DNA of 64,000 nucleotides from Bradyrhizobium lupini (GTDB taxonomy: Bacteria; Pseudomonadota; Alphaproteobacteria; Rhizobiales; Xanthobacteraceae). The position numbers were made by a program, and so were the translations under genes. The notes under the pieces were generated by a model. It saw nothing but the letters and a program-made list of their open reading frames with translations. It was not told where the DNA came from and searched no databases. Shown here piece by piece: positions 1 to 8,056 of the stretch. The stretch is from assembly GCF_040939785.1 (NCBI RefSeq), contig NZ_CP162553.1, forward strand, positions 2,170,001 to 2,234,000, given 5' to 3'. Numbering within the stretch: position 1 is the first letter of the stretch; each line of letters begins with the position of its first letter.

Positions 1-662
1 TGCAAGCGGACATCGCGCGGCACCGCCGTGCCCACCGACAACGAGAAGTTCACGTTGTTGAGGGGCTGCACGTTCAGATGCGAAATCGACGTGCTGATCC
101 GGGTCCGTTGCTGATCGTTGATGTTCACCGACGCGTTCACGTTGGTGTTCGAGGAGCGATCGGCCGTGTTCTGCTGATTGTTCGGCTGCTGCGCCGTGTT
201 GGTCGAACCGCTGCCCGCCGGGGACTGTGCCTGGTTGTTGCCCGGAGCAGGCGGATTGGCGCTCTGCGTCTGGGTATTCGTGTTCGAAGGAGAATTGGTC
301 TGCGCCTGGTTGGAAGGCGTAGTTGTCTGATTGGACGGCTGATTGGTCTGAGCCTGGTTGGTCGAGTTGTTCGAGGCAGGCGCCTGCGTGGTGTTGGTGC
401 CGGTACCCGAATTGGACGGCTGGCCTGCAGCGGTCTGACCGCTCGAGGACGGCGACTGCGTCTGGGCCGAATTCGTCGAAGGATTGGCGGACTGTGCGGA
501 TCCCAAAGATGAATTGGTCGGCGAAGTCGACGGCGTCGTGGATGTGGAATCCTGCTGACGAGACGGCGGATTGGAGTTCGACGTGCTCGGAGAAGACTGG
601 GCAAAAGCGGAAGTCGCGATCGCGACTGCAGCGGTGGTAGCCAAAAATAAACGCTTGTTCAT
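1..662 (-). CDS. DUF1236-type secreted protein (3' end beyond window)
   Basis: The frame opens with ATG at 662 behind a strong AGGAGGTTCAG ribosome site and runs off the left edge. Residues 1-22 form a signal peptide (hydrophobic core, then AFAQ). About 130 residues of low-complexity Asn/Ser/Thr/Gln/Pro linker follow. The last visible part has the 'QRTRIS...VQPLNNVNFSLSVGTAVP' pattern that I recognise as the start of a DUF1236 domain, common in Bradyrhizobium. It is probably periplasmic or envelope-attached, and its function is unknown. The linker codes for simple-sequence protein, which explains the repetitive look of this DNA. The DUF1236 call rests on the final ~25 residues only. Confidence 0.8.
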   Translation of the reverse strand, partial: MNKRLFLATTAAVAIATSAFAQSSPSTSNSNPPSRQQDSTSTTPSTSPTNSSLGSAQSANPSTNSAQTQSPSSSGQTAAGQPSNSGTGTNTTQAPASNNSTNQAQTNQPSNQTTTPSNQAQTNSPSNTNTQTQSANPPAPGNNQAQSPAGSGSTNTAQQPNNQQNTADRSSNTNVNASVNINDQQRTRISTSISHLNVQPLNNVNFSLSVGTAVPRDVRL

Positions 663-858
663 CTGAACCTCCTTAATGCGGACGTCGGACAACCTGGGGC
701 GAGACGCGTGGTTCCATTCGGGGAAAACTAGGCAATTGCGCGAGATGTGCATTTTCTTTTATCCCGAAATTGTGCAAATCGTGAGAGTGGGAACTTCGGT
801 CGCGCAGCGTCGTTGGCAATGACTACTTACGAGTCATTTTCACTTTGAGGAGAACACC

Positions 859-1086
859 ATGAAGAAGCTTATCGTGTGCGGCGCTCTTGCCGCTTTCGCC
901 CTCGGCACGCAGGCCGCCAGCGCCGCCGAGTTCTACATCGTGCGCGATGCCACCACCAAGAAGTGCACCATCGTCGACACCAAGCCGACCACAACCACCA
1001 CGACGGTCGTGGGCGACGGCGTCTACAAGACCAAGGTAGAGGCAGAGTCCGCGGTCAAGACCACGAAGGTCTGCACCGAGCAGTAA
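859..1086 (+). CDS. Small secreted protein of unknown function, 75 aa
   Basis: The ATG at 859 follows a TTGAGGAGAACACC ribosome site. Residues 1-22 are a clear Sec signal peptide (MKKLIVCGALAAFALG, then ASAA). The mature part is about 53 residues, Thr/Lys/Val-rich, with two cysteines (in KKCTIV and KVCTEQ) that could form a disulfide after export. I recognise no named domain. Small proteins of this kind are frequent in Bradyrhizobium. It sits 56 bp upstream of a 26-aa membrane microprotein and may share its transcript and terminator. Confidence 0.75.
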   Translation: MKKLIVCGALAAFALGTQAASAAEFYIVRDATTKKCTIVDTKPTTTTTTVVGDGVYKTKVEAESAVKTTKVCTEQ

Positions 1087-1142
1087 TAGTCGCGACGGCG
1101 GTAAGAGCCGTTTAAGCATTCTGACAACGATTGGAGGAAAAA

Positions 1143-1223
1143 ATGCCCGTACTGATTTTGTGGGCCGTTCCAGCCGTCCTGGTTGTTGGCGGCGTCGGCT
1201 ATTTCCTGGTTCACATGCACTGA
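1143..1223 (+). CDS. 26-aa single-span membrane microprotein
   Basis: A very short frame (MPVLILWAVPAVLVVGGVGY, then FLVHMH) starts 5 bases after TTGGAGGAAA, a near-ideal ribosome site. Almost the whole peptide is one hydrophobic transmembrane segment with a short His-containing tail. A strong intrinsic terminator lies 22 bp downstream. The good ribosome site, clean hydrophobic composition and adjacent terminator argue for a real gene. Function is unknown; small regulatory or membrane-stress peptides look like this. Confidence 0.55.
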   Translation: MPVLILWAVPAVLVVGGVGYFLVHMH

Positions 1224-1245
1224 GCGGATGACCCCGCACGGATGA

Positions 1246-1280
1246 ACGGCCCGCCCAATGATTTGGGCGGGCCGTTTTTC
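1246..1280 (+). terminator. Rho-independent terminator
   Basis: Perfect 13-bp stem (ACGGCCCGCCCAA / TTGGGCGGGCCGT) with a TGAT loop. The end of the stem merges into a run of five T. It terminates the small secreted protein and microprotein unit. Confidence 0.9.
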
Positions 1281-1314
1281 ATTGCGCCAGATCGGTACAC
1301 TAGCCCTGTGGGCA

Positions 1315-1341
1315 CAAAAAAGGGCCCCGTAATGGGGCCCC
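1315..1341 (-). terminator. Rho-independent terminator of the PRC-barrel gene
   Basis: Read on the minus strand, a 7-bp GGGGCCC/GGGCCCC stem with an ATTAC loop is followed by TTTTTT. It lies 26 bp past the stop codon of the PRC-barrel gene. Together with the terminator at 1246-1280 it insulates two convergent units. Confidence 0.85.
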
Positions 1342-1366
1342 AATTCGCCGAGAGCACTCGTCGCGC

Positions 1367-1882
1367 TTAGTTGTAGTCCGAATATTTGAACTGCGGTAGC
1401 GCCTTCAACTGCTCCTTATTGCCGCTCATGACGGCGTGGTCAGGAACCCAATCGTTCGCGGTGCGGTTCGTCGTGGTTGTGGACGCGGTCCCGGTCGTGG
1501 TGGTGTCGCGGGCCGGGGTCGACGTGCCGCTCGAGCTCGTTCGAACCGGCTCTTCAACGAACTTCAGCTTGTCCATGGAGACCGCGATGTCGTGCTCGCC
1601 CATGCCGAGGAAGCCACCGATGCCGATAACCACCGCGTTGATCTTGCCGTTCTTGTCGACGAGCAGTTCGTTGACATCGCCGAGCTTCTCGTTGGCCTCG
1701 TTGTAGACGTTCAGGCCCATCAGCTTCGAGGCGCGCCAATTTCCCTTGAACGCCATCTTCGCATCGGCGGGGTGGGCGGTGGCCGCCGGCGCCGTGCGAT
1801 CGACGGGCTGAGTGGATTGCGCGAAAGCAGCGCCGCCGATCACAGCAGTGCCAAGCAACGCGACGGCAAGGAAGCTTTTCAT
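1367..1882 (-). CDS. Secreted PRC-barrel domain protein
   Basis: 171 aa. An AGGAG ribosome site precedes the ATG at 1882. Residues 1-22 are a signal peptide (LAVALLGTAVIGGAAFAQ). Residues ~45-115 carry a PRC-barrel fold signature (NWRASKLMGLNVYNEANEKL, GDVNELLVDKNGKI, GIGGFLGMGEHDIAV). The tail is Thr/Ser-rich. PRC-barrels bind proteins or RNA in many settings, and secreted versions in rhizobia have no fixed function. It is monocistronic with its own terminator. Confidence 0.85.
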   Translation of the reverse strand: MKSFLAVALLGTAVIGGAAFAQSTQPVDRTAPAATAHPADAKMAFKGNWRASKLMGLNVYNEANEKLGDVNELLVDKNGKINAVVIGIGGFLGMGEHDIAVSMDKLKFVEEPVRTSSSGTSTPARDTTTTGTASTTTTNRTANDWVPDHAVMSGNKEQLKALPQFKYSDYN

Positions 1883-2021
1883 GGATTATCTCCTCCAACG
1901 TGAGCCGCATCCGTTCGGATGCGCGGCTTCAACGCCCCGAATTACCGCTTGTTCCCGACGGGGAACGGATTGCCAGGATTCGATCGCGCCTGTCCGACAA
2001 ACCAGCCGCGCAATAGATCTC

Positions 2022-3060
2022 TCACGCGAGGCGTCCTCTGCGAGCGACCAAGTCGCGATATCGGGCGTCGTACTCCTTCGCCATCCGGCTTGCGGCGAAG
2101 CGCTCCTCGAACCCGGCGCGGACCACTCGTCTGTCCAGCCGGCCCAGTTCTTTCACTGCTCTGATCGCCTGCTCCTCACCGTCGACGATGAAGCCCGTGA
2201 CGCCATCCTCCACGACTTCCGGTACCGAGCCTGATCGATAAGCGATCACGGGTGTCCCGCAGGCCATCGCCTCGATCATCACCAGACCGAACGGCTCGGG
2301 CCAATCGATCGGAAACAGCAGGCCCGCTGCGTTCGCGAGAAACGGCTGCTTCTTCGCGTCGTCGACCTCGCCGACGAGCTGAACCGCCTGGCCATCGATG
2401 TTCGGCTCGAGCTCGTTCTTGAAGTAGGCCGTCTCCGCCCGAGGGATCTTGGCCGCGATCCGCAGCGGCATCCGGGCCGCGCGCGCGATTCGTATAGCGT
2501 CCTCCGGACCCTTGTCCGCCGTCAGCCGCCCCAGAAAGGCCAGGTACGAACCTGGTTCGTAGGAGGGCCTAAACATGTCCTTGGGCAGTCCGTGCTGGAT
2601 CGTCGCGATCCAGTTCGCTTCCGGAAGCGGCCGACGCTGGTCGGCGGAAATCGAGACGAATGGAGCGTCCGCAAAGGCACCGATTACCTGGGGCAGGCCG
2701 GGCAGATCGAGCCGACCGTGCATCGTCGTCAGGAAAGGCACGCCGGTCCGGCTCAGCACCGGAAGAGGCAACCAGTCGACGTGGGAGTGGATCACGTCGA
2801 AGTCGCGCGCGCTCGGCGATGGCCTCGATCAGAAGCGCGCAGGCGGCGTTCGGATCCGCACCCTTCCGCCCCAGGCGCAACGCGCGCGGCCACACCGCGT
2901 GGAGCTTTCCCTTCGTCTTCGAGTCCCCGCTTGCGAACAGGGTGACGTCGTGCCCGGATTCGACCAGTTCGTCCACCAGCCAGGCTATCACACGCTCGGT
3001 GCCGCCGTAGAGCTTTGGAGGTACGCTCTCGGCCAAGGGAGCAAGCTGGGCAATCCGCAT
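2022..3060 (-). pseudogene. Glycosyltransferase family 4 protein, interrupted by a frameshift
   Basis: The N-terminal half (PKLYGGTERVIAWLVDELVE, then SGHDVTLFASGDS) lies in the frame starting at 3060. The rest starts at about 2804 in another frame (DFDVIHSHVDWLPLPVLS...) and ends at 2022 with the GT4 E-x7-E signature EPFGLVMIEAMACGTPVIAY. The frames join inside a GCGCGCGCG run at 2804-2812. Removing one base there gives a normal ~345-aa nucleotide-sugar-dependent retaining glycosyltransferase. As written the protein is split, either by real decay or a sequencing slip. It is the last gene of a small operon, starting 3 bp after the stop of the 44-aa membrane peptide gene. Confidence 0.8.
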
Positions 3061-3063
3061 CGG

Positions 3064-3198
3064 CTAGGCCCCGAACACGGACCGCAGGACCGTGACGATC
3101 CCAGCGGAAATGAGGGATGAAATCGCAAGCAGCGTCCAATTGGGCCTCGTGCTTCCACGGACCACGCGCGCTGCGAGCGTCTTCACGATCGTCAACAT
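3064..3198 (-). CDS. 44-aa putative single-span membrane peptide
   Basis: ATG at 3198 overlaps the restored 3' end of the upstream 69-codon gene (ATGTTGA). The stop is 3 bp before the glycosyltransferase start, so the three frames look translationally coupled. The peptide has a basic N-terminal part (RVVRGSTRPN) and a hydrophobic segment (WTLLAISSLISAGIVTVL). I recognise no family. A longer in-frame start at 3324 exists but would run antiphase through the upstream gene. Moderate support from spacing and coupling only. Confidence 0.45.
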   Translation of the reverse strand: MLTIVKTLAARVVRGSTRPNWTLLAISSLISAGIVTVLRSVFGA

Positions 3199-3400
3199 TC
3201 GTCTGGAGGAAGCCGCTGCAGGTAGGCTATCCCAAGCCAGCGAGTTCTTCGGTATCGCTCTCTCGCGCTTCCGACCTGCTGTGGAGGTGGCGCTCCAGAA
3301 GGCAGCGCCGGCTGTCATGCGCATCGACCTCGGGGTGCCGCGCCCGATACACCGTCCAGGCGGTCTCCGTGGCGTTCTTCAAGACGACTTCGTCGACCAT
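3192..3400 (-). pseudogene. Small conserved protein (MVDEVVLKNATETAW type) with a late frameshift
   Basis: ATG at 3400 follows GGAGAGAGTAAGT. The first 57 codons read MVDEVVLKNATETAWTVYRA, then RHPEVDAHD..., and stop at TAG 3227-3229. One added base in TTGGGATAG (3228-3232) would keep the frame open through AYLQRLPPDEC to a TGA at 3192, giving 69 aa. I recall the ending ...AYL.RLP.D.C in Bradyrhizobium homologues, so the short form looks like a one-base deletion. Function is unknown. It heads the operon with the membrane peptide and glycosyltransferase. Confidence 0.6.
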
Positions 3401-3599
3401 ACTTACTCTCTCCGGAGACCGAACCCAGTCGCTGCCAACTCAAGGCAATCTGGAAGGTTTCCAGTTTTTCCCGGAAGTATACGAAAGGAGGTGAGTCAGG
3501 AGGCGAGGATCCATTGCCCCCTCGCCGCGGGGGTGCAGCTGCAACCATTGCCTATTTTTCCCGTTATCGACAGGGCGCAGCAATGTGAAAGGAATCTCG

Positions 3600-4016
3600 A
3601 TGAAGAAGATCGCGATGTCGGCGCTGCTGGTCGGCGCTCTTGGTCTGTCCTCGGTGGCCGCCACGTCTCCTGCAGAAGCCCACTGGCGAGGGGGCTGGGG
3701 ACCGGGCATCGCCGGCGGCCTGTTGGCCGGCGCTGTGATCGGCGGGCTTGCCTCGTCGGCGTATGGATGGGGACCAGGTTATGGCTACTACGGTGGCCCC
3801 GGCTACTATGGAGCGGGCTATTACGGCGGACCCTATGCGTACGACTACGGGTATGACGAGCCGTATCGCTGGGGTGGCGGGTACGCCACCACGACTTACT
3901 ACACGGCGCCCGTGTCCTACGGCTACCGCTACCGTCGAGTCGTGCGACCTGCATACGCCTATTACCGCGGATCCTACCCGGTCGTTCGGCACCGCTGGCA
4001 TCGCCACCACTGGTGA
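3600..4016 (+). CDS. Secreted Gly/Tyr-rich protein
   Basis: 138 aa from the ATG at 3600, with GAAAGGA 7 bases upstream; an in-frame GTG at 3585 is less likely. Residues 1-27 are a signal peptide (MKKIAMSALLVGALGLSSVA, then ATSPAEA). A short HWRGGWGPG motif, a hydrophobic GGLLAGAVIGGLASS stretch and tandem YGG/GYYG repeats follow. It resembles the minus-strand gene at 10916-11206 (same HGWRGGW start and GY-rich tail), so the two are paralogues. Function is unknown; an envelope or surface structural role is a guess. Confidence 0.8.
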   Translation: MKKIAMSALLVGALGLSSVAATSPAEAHWRGGWGPGIAGGLLAGAVIGGLASSAYGWGPGYGYYGGPGYYGAGYYGGPYAYDYGYDEPYRWGGGYATTTYYTAPVSYGYRYRRVVRPAYAYYRGSYPVVRHRWHRHHW

Positions 4017-4039
4017 GAGCGGTCCGTCTGAACGCAACG

Positions 4040-4071
4040 AAGGCCGCGCACCCGAAGGCGCGGCCTTTTCT
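4040..4071 (+). terminator. Rho-independent terminator
   Basis: A 10-bp stem (AAGGCCGCGC / GCGCGGCCTT) followed by TTCTTT, 23 bp after the stop of the Gly/Tyr-rich protein gene. Confidence 0.85.
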
Positions 4072-4517
4072 TTCCGCTTACCACAATCCACCGGAAAAAC
4101 GGGTCGTGCCGTTCGAAGGCAAGGCGTCGTTCGGGCGCTCTCGTCGCCGGCCTCGTCGAGCGCTTTGGATGCGGGCGCGCCTGTGATGCGATGCGTCCGG
4201 GCGGTTCTTTCTTGACCTCGGGCTACGGGTGGCGCAGCCGCGCGGAGAACGAGGGCGAAGCGTGGTGTCCGGCGTAGATTGAACGAAGTGAGAGCGAAGA
4301 CGGACGAACTGCTGCGAGGCGGGCGAAGGCGGCTGCAACATCAATTGCTTGGGCCGCCACCAAATTTTTCGGTGGGCCGGCTGATTTTGTTGGTGCTAGA
4401 CATGATCAATATCACGACACCGTTGCGACACGCGATGTCCGCGAGCGCATCCAGCGGCGGATGTGTGGCGCCGCTTCGGCCTCTTTCACACCTGCCTCTC
4501 TCATTTCGGGACTGACC
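4072..4517. other. Intergenic region without a recognised gene
   Basis: About 450 bp between a terminator and the amidohydrolase start. Open frames here show no signal peptide, domain or good ribosome site. There is an imperfect GC hairpin at about 4351-4380 around AAATTTTTC. The promoter of the amidohydrolase must lie in the right half, but I cannot assign boxes with confidence. Confidence 0.5.
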
Positions 4518-6167
4518 ATGCGCAAGCTTCTGGCAATATTGCTGATCTCGTGCTGGGCCAGTTTGGCTTACGCACAAAAGGCCGACCTCATTGTCACGAA
4601 CGCAAAGCTCGTGACGCTGGATCCCGCATCGACGGTCGCGCAGGCTCTCGCAGTCCGCGACGGCAGGATCGTTGCTATTGGCGGCAACGATGCCGTGGAA
4701 GGCCTGATCGGGCCCGCGACGCGCCGGGTCGACGCAGGTGGACGCACCATCATTCCGGGATTGATCGATTCCCATATTCACGCCGTGCGCGCCGGCCTCA
4801 CCTACGCAACCGAGGTCAACTGGATCGGCGCAAAGACGATTCCCGAGGCCATGGAACGCTTGCGCCAGGCGGCAACAGCGCGCCCGGCATCCTGGATCAT
4901 CGTGGCCGGCGGCTGGAGCGAATTGCAGTTTACTGAGAAGCGGCGGCCAACGCTCGCCGAGGTGATGGCGGCCGTTCCCGACAATCCGGCTTACATCCAG
5001 CTGTTCTATTCGGCGGTGCTGATGACGCCAAAAGCGCAGCAAGCCCTCGGGATGTCCGCGGATCAGTTGCCGGCCGGTATCACGACTGAGCGCGCCGCAT
5101 CGGGCGACGCCACGGGGTGGCTCAACGGCTCCATCGTCAGTATCTCCGCGCTGTTCGATCGGCTGCCGAGGCCGAATTTCGAAGAGAATGTCGCCGGGAC
5201 CCGGCAGTTCTTCACGGAGCTCAATCGTCTCGGCGTGACCGGGATCGTGGATCCCGGCGGCTTCAGCATCTATCCCAGCCACTACGCGGCCTTGCAAAAG
5301 CTCTGGCGTGACAAATCATTGTCGGTTCGCGTTGCCTTCAGCCTGTTCGCCCAGAATGTCGGCGCGGAATTCGACGAGTACAAGACTCTCACGCCGTTCC
5401 TGCCGATGGGATTCGGCGACGACATGCTGCGGTTCAACGGACTAGGCGAGCGGATCACCGGCGCCATGTACAACAACAATGCGCCTGACGCGGCCGCCAA
5501 GGACAAGTTCCGCGAGATCATTCGCTGGGCGGCCAAACAAGGGCTGACAGTCACCATCCACTGGCAGGAAGACAAATCCGTCCATCACCTCCTGGACCTC
5601 TATGACGAGGTCAACAAGGAGACGCCGCTCGCGCCGTTGCGCTGGTCCATCGCCCATCTCGACAACACCTCGCCCCAAACGCTGGCGCGCATGAAAGCCC
5701 TTGGTATCGGCTGGACCATGCAGGACGCGATGTATCTCGGAGGTGACCGTATCGTGGCGCAGGTCGGCGAAGCCGCCCGCAGCATGCCACCCCTCGTCAC
5801 GGCGTTGCGCATGGGAGTCCATGTCGGGGCCGGCACGGATGCGCATCGGGTCGCATCCTACAATCCGTTCGTGGCGCTGCAATGGATGCTCGACGGCAAG
5901 ACCGTCGGCGGACTCTCGACGCGCGGCCCGGACGAAACACCCAGCCGCGAAGATGCCTTGCGCCTCTACACCGTGGGAAGCGCGTGGTTCTGCTTCGACG
6001 AGACGCGGCGCGGCACGCTGGAGACCGGCAAGCTCGCCGACTTCGCGATTCTCGATCGGGATTTCATGTCCATCCCCGTCGAGCAGATCGGCGCCACGGC
6101 GTCTCTGCTGACGGTCGTGGGCGGCAAGGTCGTCTACGCAGCGGATGCTTTCTCGAGCGCAAAATAG
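4518..6167 (+). CDS. Secreted amidohydrolase, YtcJ-like
   Basis: 549 aa. I chose ATG 4518 because it begins a signal peptide (MRKLLAILLISCWASLAYAQ); the frame is open further upstream. The chain follows the amidohydrolase-3 (YtcJ-like) plan: strand-rich start (DLIVTNAKLVTLD), metal-binding GLIDSHIH at ~90, TIHWQED in the middle, RWSIAHLDN, GAGTDAHR near residue 440, and a C-terminal GTLETGKLADFAILDRD. Such enzymes hydrolyse amide or related C-N bonds with metal ions; the substrate cannot be read from sequence. The export signal suggests it acts in the periplasm on imported or cell-wall-derived material. It is convergent with the CGNR gene. Confidence 0.88.
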   Translation: MRKLLAILLISCWASLAYAQKADLIVTNAKLVTLDPASTVAQALAVRDGRIVAIGGNDAVEGLIGPATRRVDAGGRTIIPGLIDSHIHAVRAGLTYATEVNWIGAKTIPEAMERLRQAATARPASWIIVAGGWSELQFTEKRRPTLAEVMAAVPDNPAYIQLFYSAVLMTPKAQQALGMSADQLPAGITTERAASGDATGWLNGSIVSISALFDRLPRPNFEENVAGTRQFFTELNRLGVTGIVDPGGFSIYPSHYAALQKLWRDKSLSVRVAFSLFAQNVGAEFDEYKTLTPFLPMGFGDDMLRFNGLGERITGAMYNNNAPDAAAKDKFREIIRWAAKQGLTVTIHWQEDKSVHHLLDLYDEVNKETPLAPLRWSIAHLDNTSPQTLARMKALGIGWTMQDAMYLGGDRIVAQVGEAARSMPPLVTALRMGVHVGAGTDAHRVASYNPFVALQWMLDGKTVGGLSTRGPDETPSREDALRLYTVGSAWFCFDETRRGTLETGKLADFAILDRDFMSIPVEQIGATASLLTVVGGKVVYAADAFSSAK

Positions 6168-6201
6168 AGCTGAAGGCTTGTTGTTCAAGGCGGCTGTCGG
6201 C

Positions 6202-6774
6202 TTACCGGCGCGATTGCATCTTTGCGCGGTTTCCGCAGGTGGCCATTTCGCACCAGCGACGGGATCTGTTTTTGGTGCGATCGATGAACAGCCAGTGGCA
6301 GTCGTGCTGTGGACATCGTTTCAATCGGTCGAGTTCGTCGCCGCGCAGCAGGTCGACCGCAGCCCAGGCAAGCGGACCAAGGATCCGGTCCCCGTGCGTG
6401 AATTCGATGGTGGCCGGCGAGCCGGTCAGCAATGCGGCCGTGAAGGTACGGGCCGCAACGTCATGGATCACCCCCAAGCCCAGCGCCGGCGGTTCGTCGC
6501 CGTCCGCGATCGCAGCGCCTACCTGGTCGATCGCGTTGCGCAGGCGCCGGCCATCGTCGGCCAGCACCGCCCGCTGCCTTGCATTAGGCGAAAAATCGAC
6601 GCCCACCAGTCCAGCATCCCTTGCCCAGGCCAGCATTCCCTCGGCGTCGCGCAAGTGATCGGCCTCTTGGTCCGTGCCGCGCCAGCTGATCGTGTTGGCG
6701 AAATCGAGCGCCAGATTCCCCGCTACGCGGTGAAGCGGCGGCGGTCGATCGGCGATGCTGCGCAAACGCTTCAC
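6202..6774 (-). CDS. CGNR zinc-finger protein with ABATE-like domain
   Basis: 190 aa from GTG 6774, whose GTGA overlaps the stop of the upstream transporter gene (translational coupling). The N-terminal half (RVAGNLALDFANTISWRGTD) matches the ABATE/stress-induced regulator type. The C-terminal half has RCPQHDCHWLFID, then RSRRWCEMATCGNRAK, the CGNR zinc-finger with conserved Cys residues and the CGNR tetrad. The family is thought to act as transcriptional regulators. As last gene of a four-gene operon it could autoregulate through the palindrome at 8953-8978, but that is inference. Confidence 0.85.
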   Translation of the reverse strand: MKRLRSIADRPPPLHRVAGNLALDFANTISWRGTDQEADHLRDAEGMLAWARDAGLVGVDFSPNARQRAVLADDGRRLRNAIDQVGAAIADGDEPPALGLGVIHDVAARTFTAALLTGSPATIEFTHGDRILGPLAWAAVDLLRGDELDRLKRCPQHDCHWLFIDRTKNRSRRWCEMATCGNRAKMQSRR

Positions 6775-7658
6775 GTCGGACGTTCTTCCCAAGGCCGGAG
6801 CAGCGCCATCGCGGCGGCCACCAGCATGAGGGCAGCGCCGCCGATCTCGAGCCAGCCGATCGCCTCGCCGAACAACCACGCACCGGTGCCAAGCGCGATG
6901 ATCGGAGAGACAAAGGCATACAGACCTGCGCGCATCGTACCCCATTCACGCAGCAGCACGAGATAGATCGTATAAGCCACGATCGTTCCGAGCAGCAACA
7001 GGAACAACAGGCTGCCGATTGCCGCCGGAGTGAGGAAAGCGTCGAGCGTGTCTCTCGATACGGGTTCCAGCACCAGCGAAAGGCCGAGCAGGGCGGCGCC
7101 GCCGATCGCCGCCTGCACCATCGTCAGCGCCAGGGGCTTCACCGGACCGACCAACGGACGCGCGACCACGCTGCCGACGCAATAGCTCACGGTCGCGGCG
7201 ACGATCGCCGCGAGCCGAAGGCCGCTCGCATCGGACCCGGCCCCGAGCCGCGCCCAGAACAGCCCGATGACACCGACACAACCGATCGCGAGCACGACGG
7301 CATGATGCCAGGTCGGCCTCTCCTCGCCGGTCAACGCGGCGAGGGCAAACAGCAGGACCGGAATCAGGGTAAGGTTGACCAGCCCCGACAGCCCTGATGG
7401 CACGTGCTGCATCCCCCAGAACAGCAAGCCGTAGGTGCCGGTGTTGACCAGCAGAGCTGAAACGATCGTTGGCCGTGCGCGGCCTTCGGCGAATGCGGCG
7501 CCGGCGCCACGCACTCCGATGGCCAGCAGTGCGGCCGCCAGCAGGTATCGCGCGGCGGCGAGCAGCAGCGGGGGCAGATCGCCGAGCCCGACCTTGATGG
7601 CGGCCCAGGTCAGCCCCCAGATCAACGACATTGCGGCGAAGAGGACAAAGTTGCGCAC
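6771..7658 (-). CDS. EamA/DMT family transporter
   Basis: About 295 aa with roughly ten hydrophobic segments and two EamA repeats (AAMSLIWGLTWAAIKVGLG at the start; second half from MVQAAIGGAALLGLSLVL). The open frame extends upstream, but only the part from GTG 7658 looks like this family; the preceding 60 residues are antiphase to the monooxygenase-like gene. It lies 8 bp after that gene's stop and overlaps the CGNR gene by 4 bp. EamA proteins typically export metabolites or amino acids; the substrate here is unknown. The exact start is uncertain because GTG 7658 lacks a clear ribosome site. Confidence 0.82.
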   Translation of the reverse strand: MRNFVLFAAMSLIWGLTWAAIKVGLGDLPPLLLAAARYLLAAALLAIGVRGAGAAFAEGRARPTIVSALLVNTGTYGLLFWGMQHVPSGLSGLVNLTLIPVLLFALAALTGEERPTWHHAVVLAIGCVGVIGLFWARLGAGSDASGLRLAAIVAATVSYCVGSVVARPLVGPVKPLALTMVQAAIGGAALLGLSLVLEPVSRDTLDAFLTPAAIGSLLFLLLLGTIVAYTIYLVLLREWGTMRAGLYAFVSPIIALGTGAWLFGEAIGWLEIGGAALMLVAAAMALLRPWEERPT

Positions 7659-7666
7659 CGTCGTGC

Positions 7667-7993
7667 TCAGCGCATGCCGTACCGATCGACCAGAACGCGG
7701 TGGATTTCCACCCTTTGAGGGAGTTCGATCAGGAGTTCGGGATCGCGGTCGAGGTGATGCACCTTGGTCGGCTCGGCCTTGGTGAAGGCAGTCATTGCCT
7801 GCATGTCGGACCAGTAAGAGATGGTCGTGAACCATGTCTCCTCGTCAAGGTCCTCGCGCAGCAGCTGGACGCCGAGCGCCGTCTTCTCGAGCGGCGGAAT
7901 GCCTTCAGCGCGCAGATATTGCTCGTAGCTGTCGGCGATGTCCCGCCGGGTACGACCACGCCAGATTCGTGCGATGGAAGGATTGGTTGGCAT
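7667..7993 (-). CDS. Antibiotic-biosynthesis-monooxygenase-like small protein
   Basis: 108 aa from ATG 7993, which follows AAGGAGGAAGC; the longer start at 8026 has no such site. SIARIWRGRTRRDIADSYEQ, then WFTTISYWSDMQAMTAF resembles dimeric alpha-beta barrel (ABM-like) proteins. Members are small cofactor-free oxygenases or stress proteins. It is second in the operon: hydrolase, this gene, transporter, CGNR protein. Confidence 0.7.
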   Translation of the reverse strand: MPTNPSIARIWRGRTRRDIADSYEQYLRAEGIPPLEKTALGVQLLREDLDEETWFTTISYWSDMQAMTAFTKAEPTKVHHLDRDPELLIELPQRVEIHRVLVDRYGMR

Positions 7994-8056
7994 GCTTGCT
8001 TCCTCCTTTAGGCGGCGAAGGGACACCAGCGCGGCGAAGGCCGCGCCGTGGGACGA

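Noticed and set aside
78..604. Arg-rich frames opposite the DUF1236 gene
   Set aside because: They arise from reading the Asn/Ser/Gln linker backwards and lack start signals.
3092..3856. 254-aa plus-strand frame across the small-protein operon
   Set aside because: Overlaps the reverse genes and the Gly/Tyr-rich gene in another frame; a perfect AAAGGAGGTG at 3484 is not followed by a convincing coding frame.
4341..5297. 318-aa frame antisense to the amidohydrolase
   Set aside because: No motif; the sense strand has metal-binding motifs.
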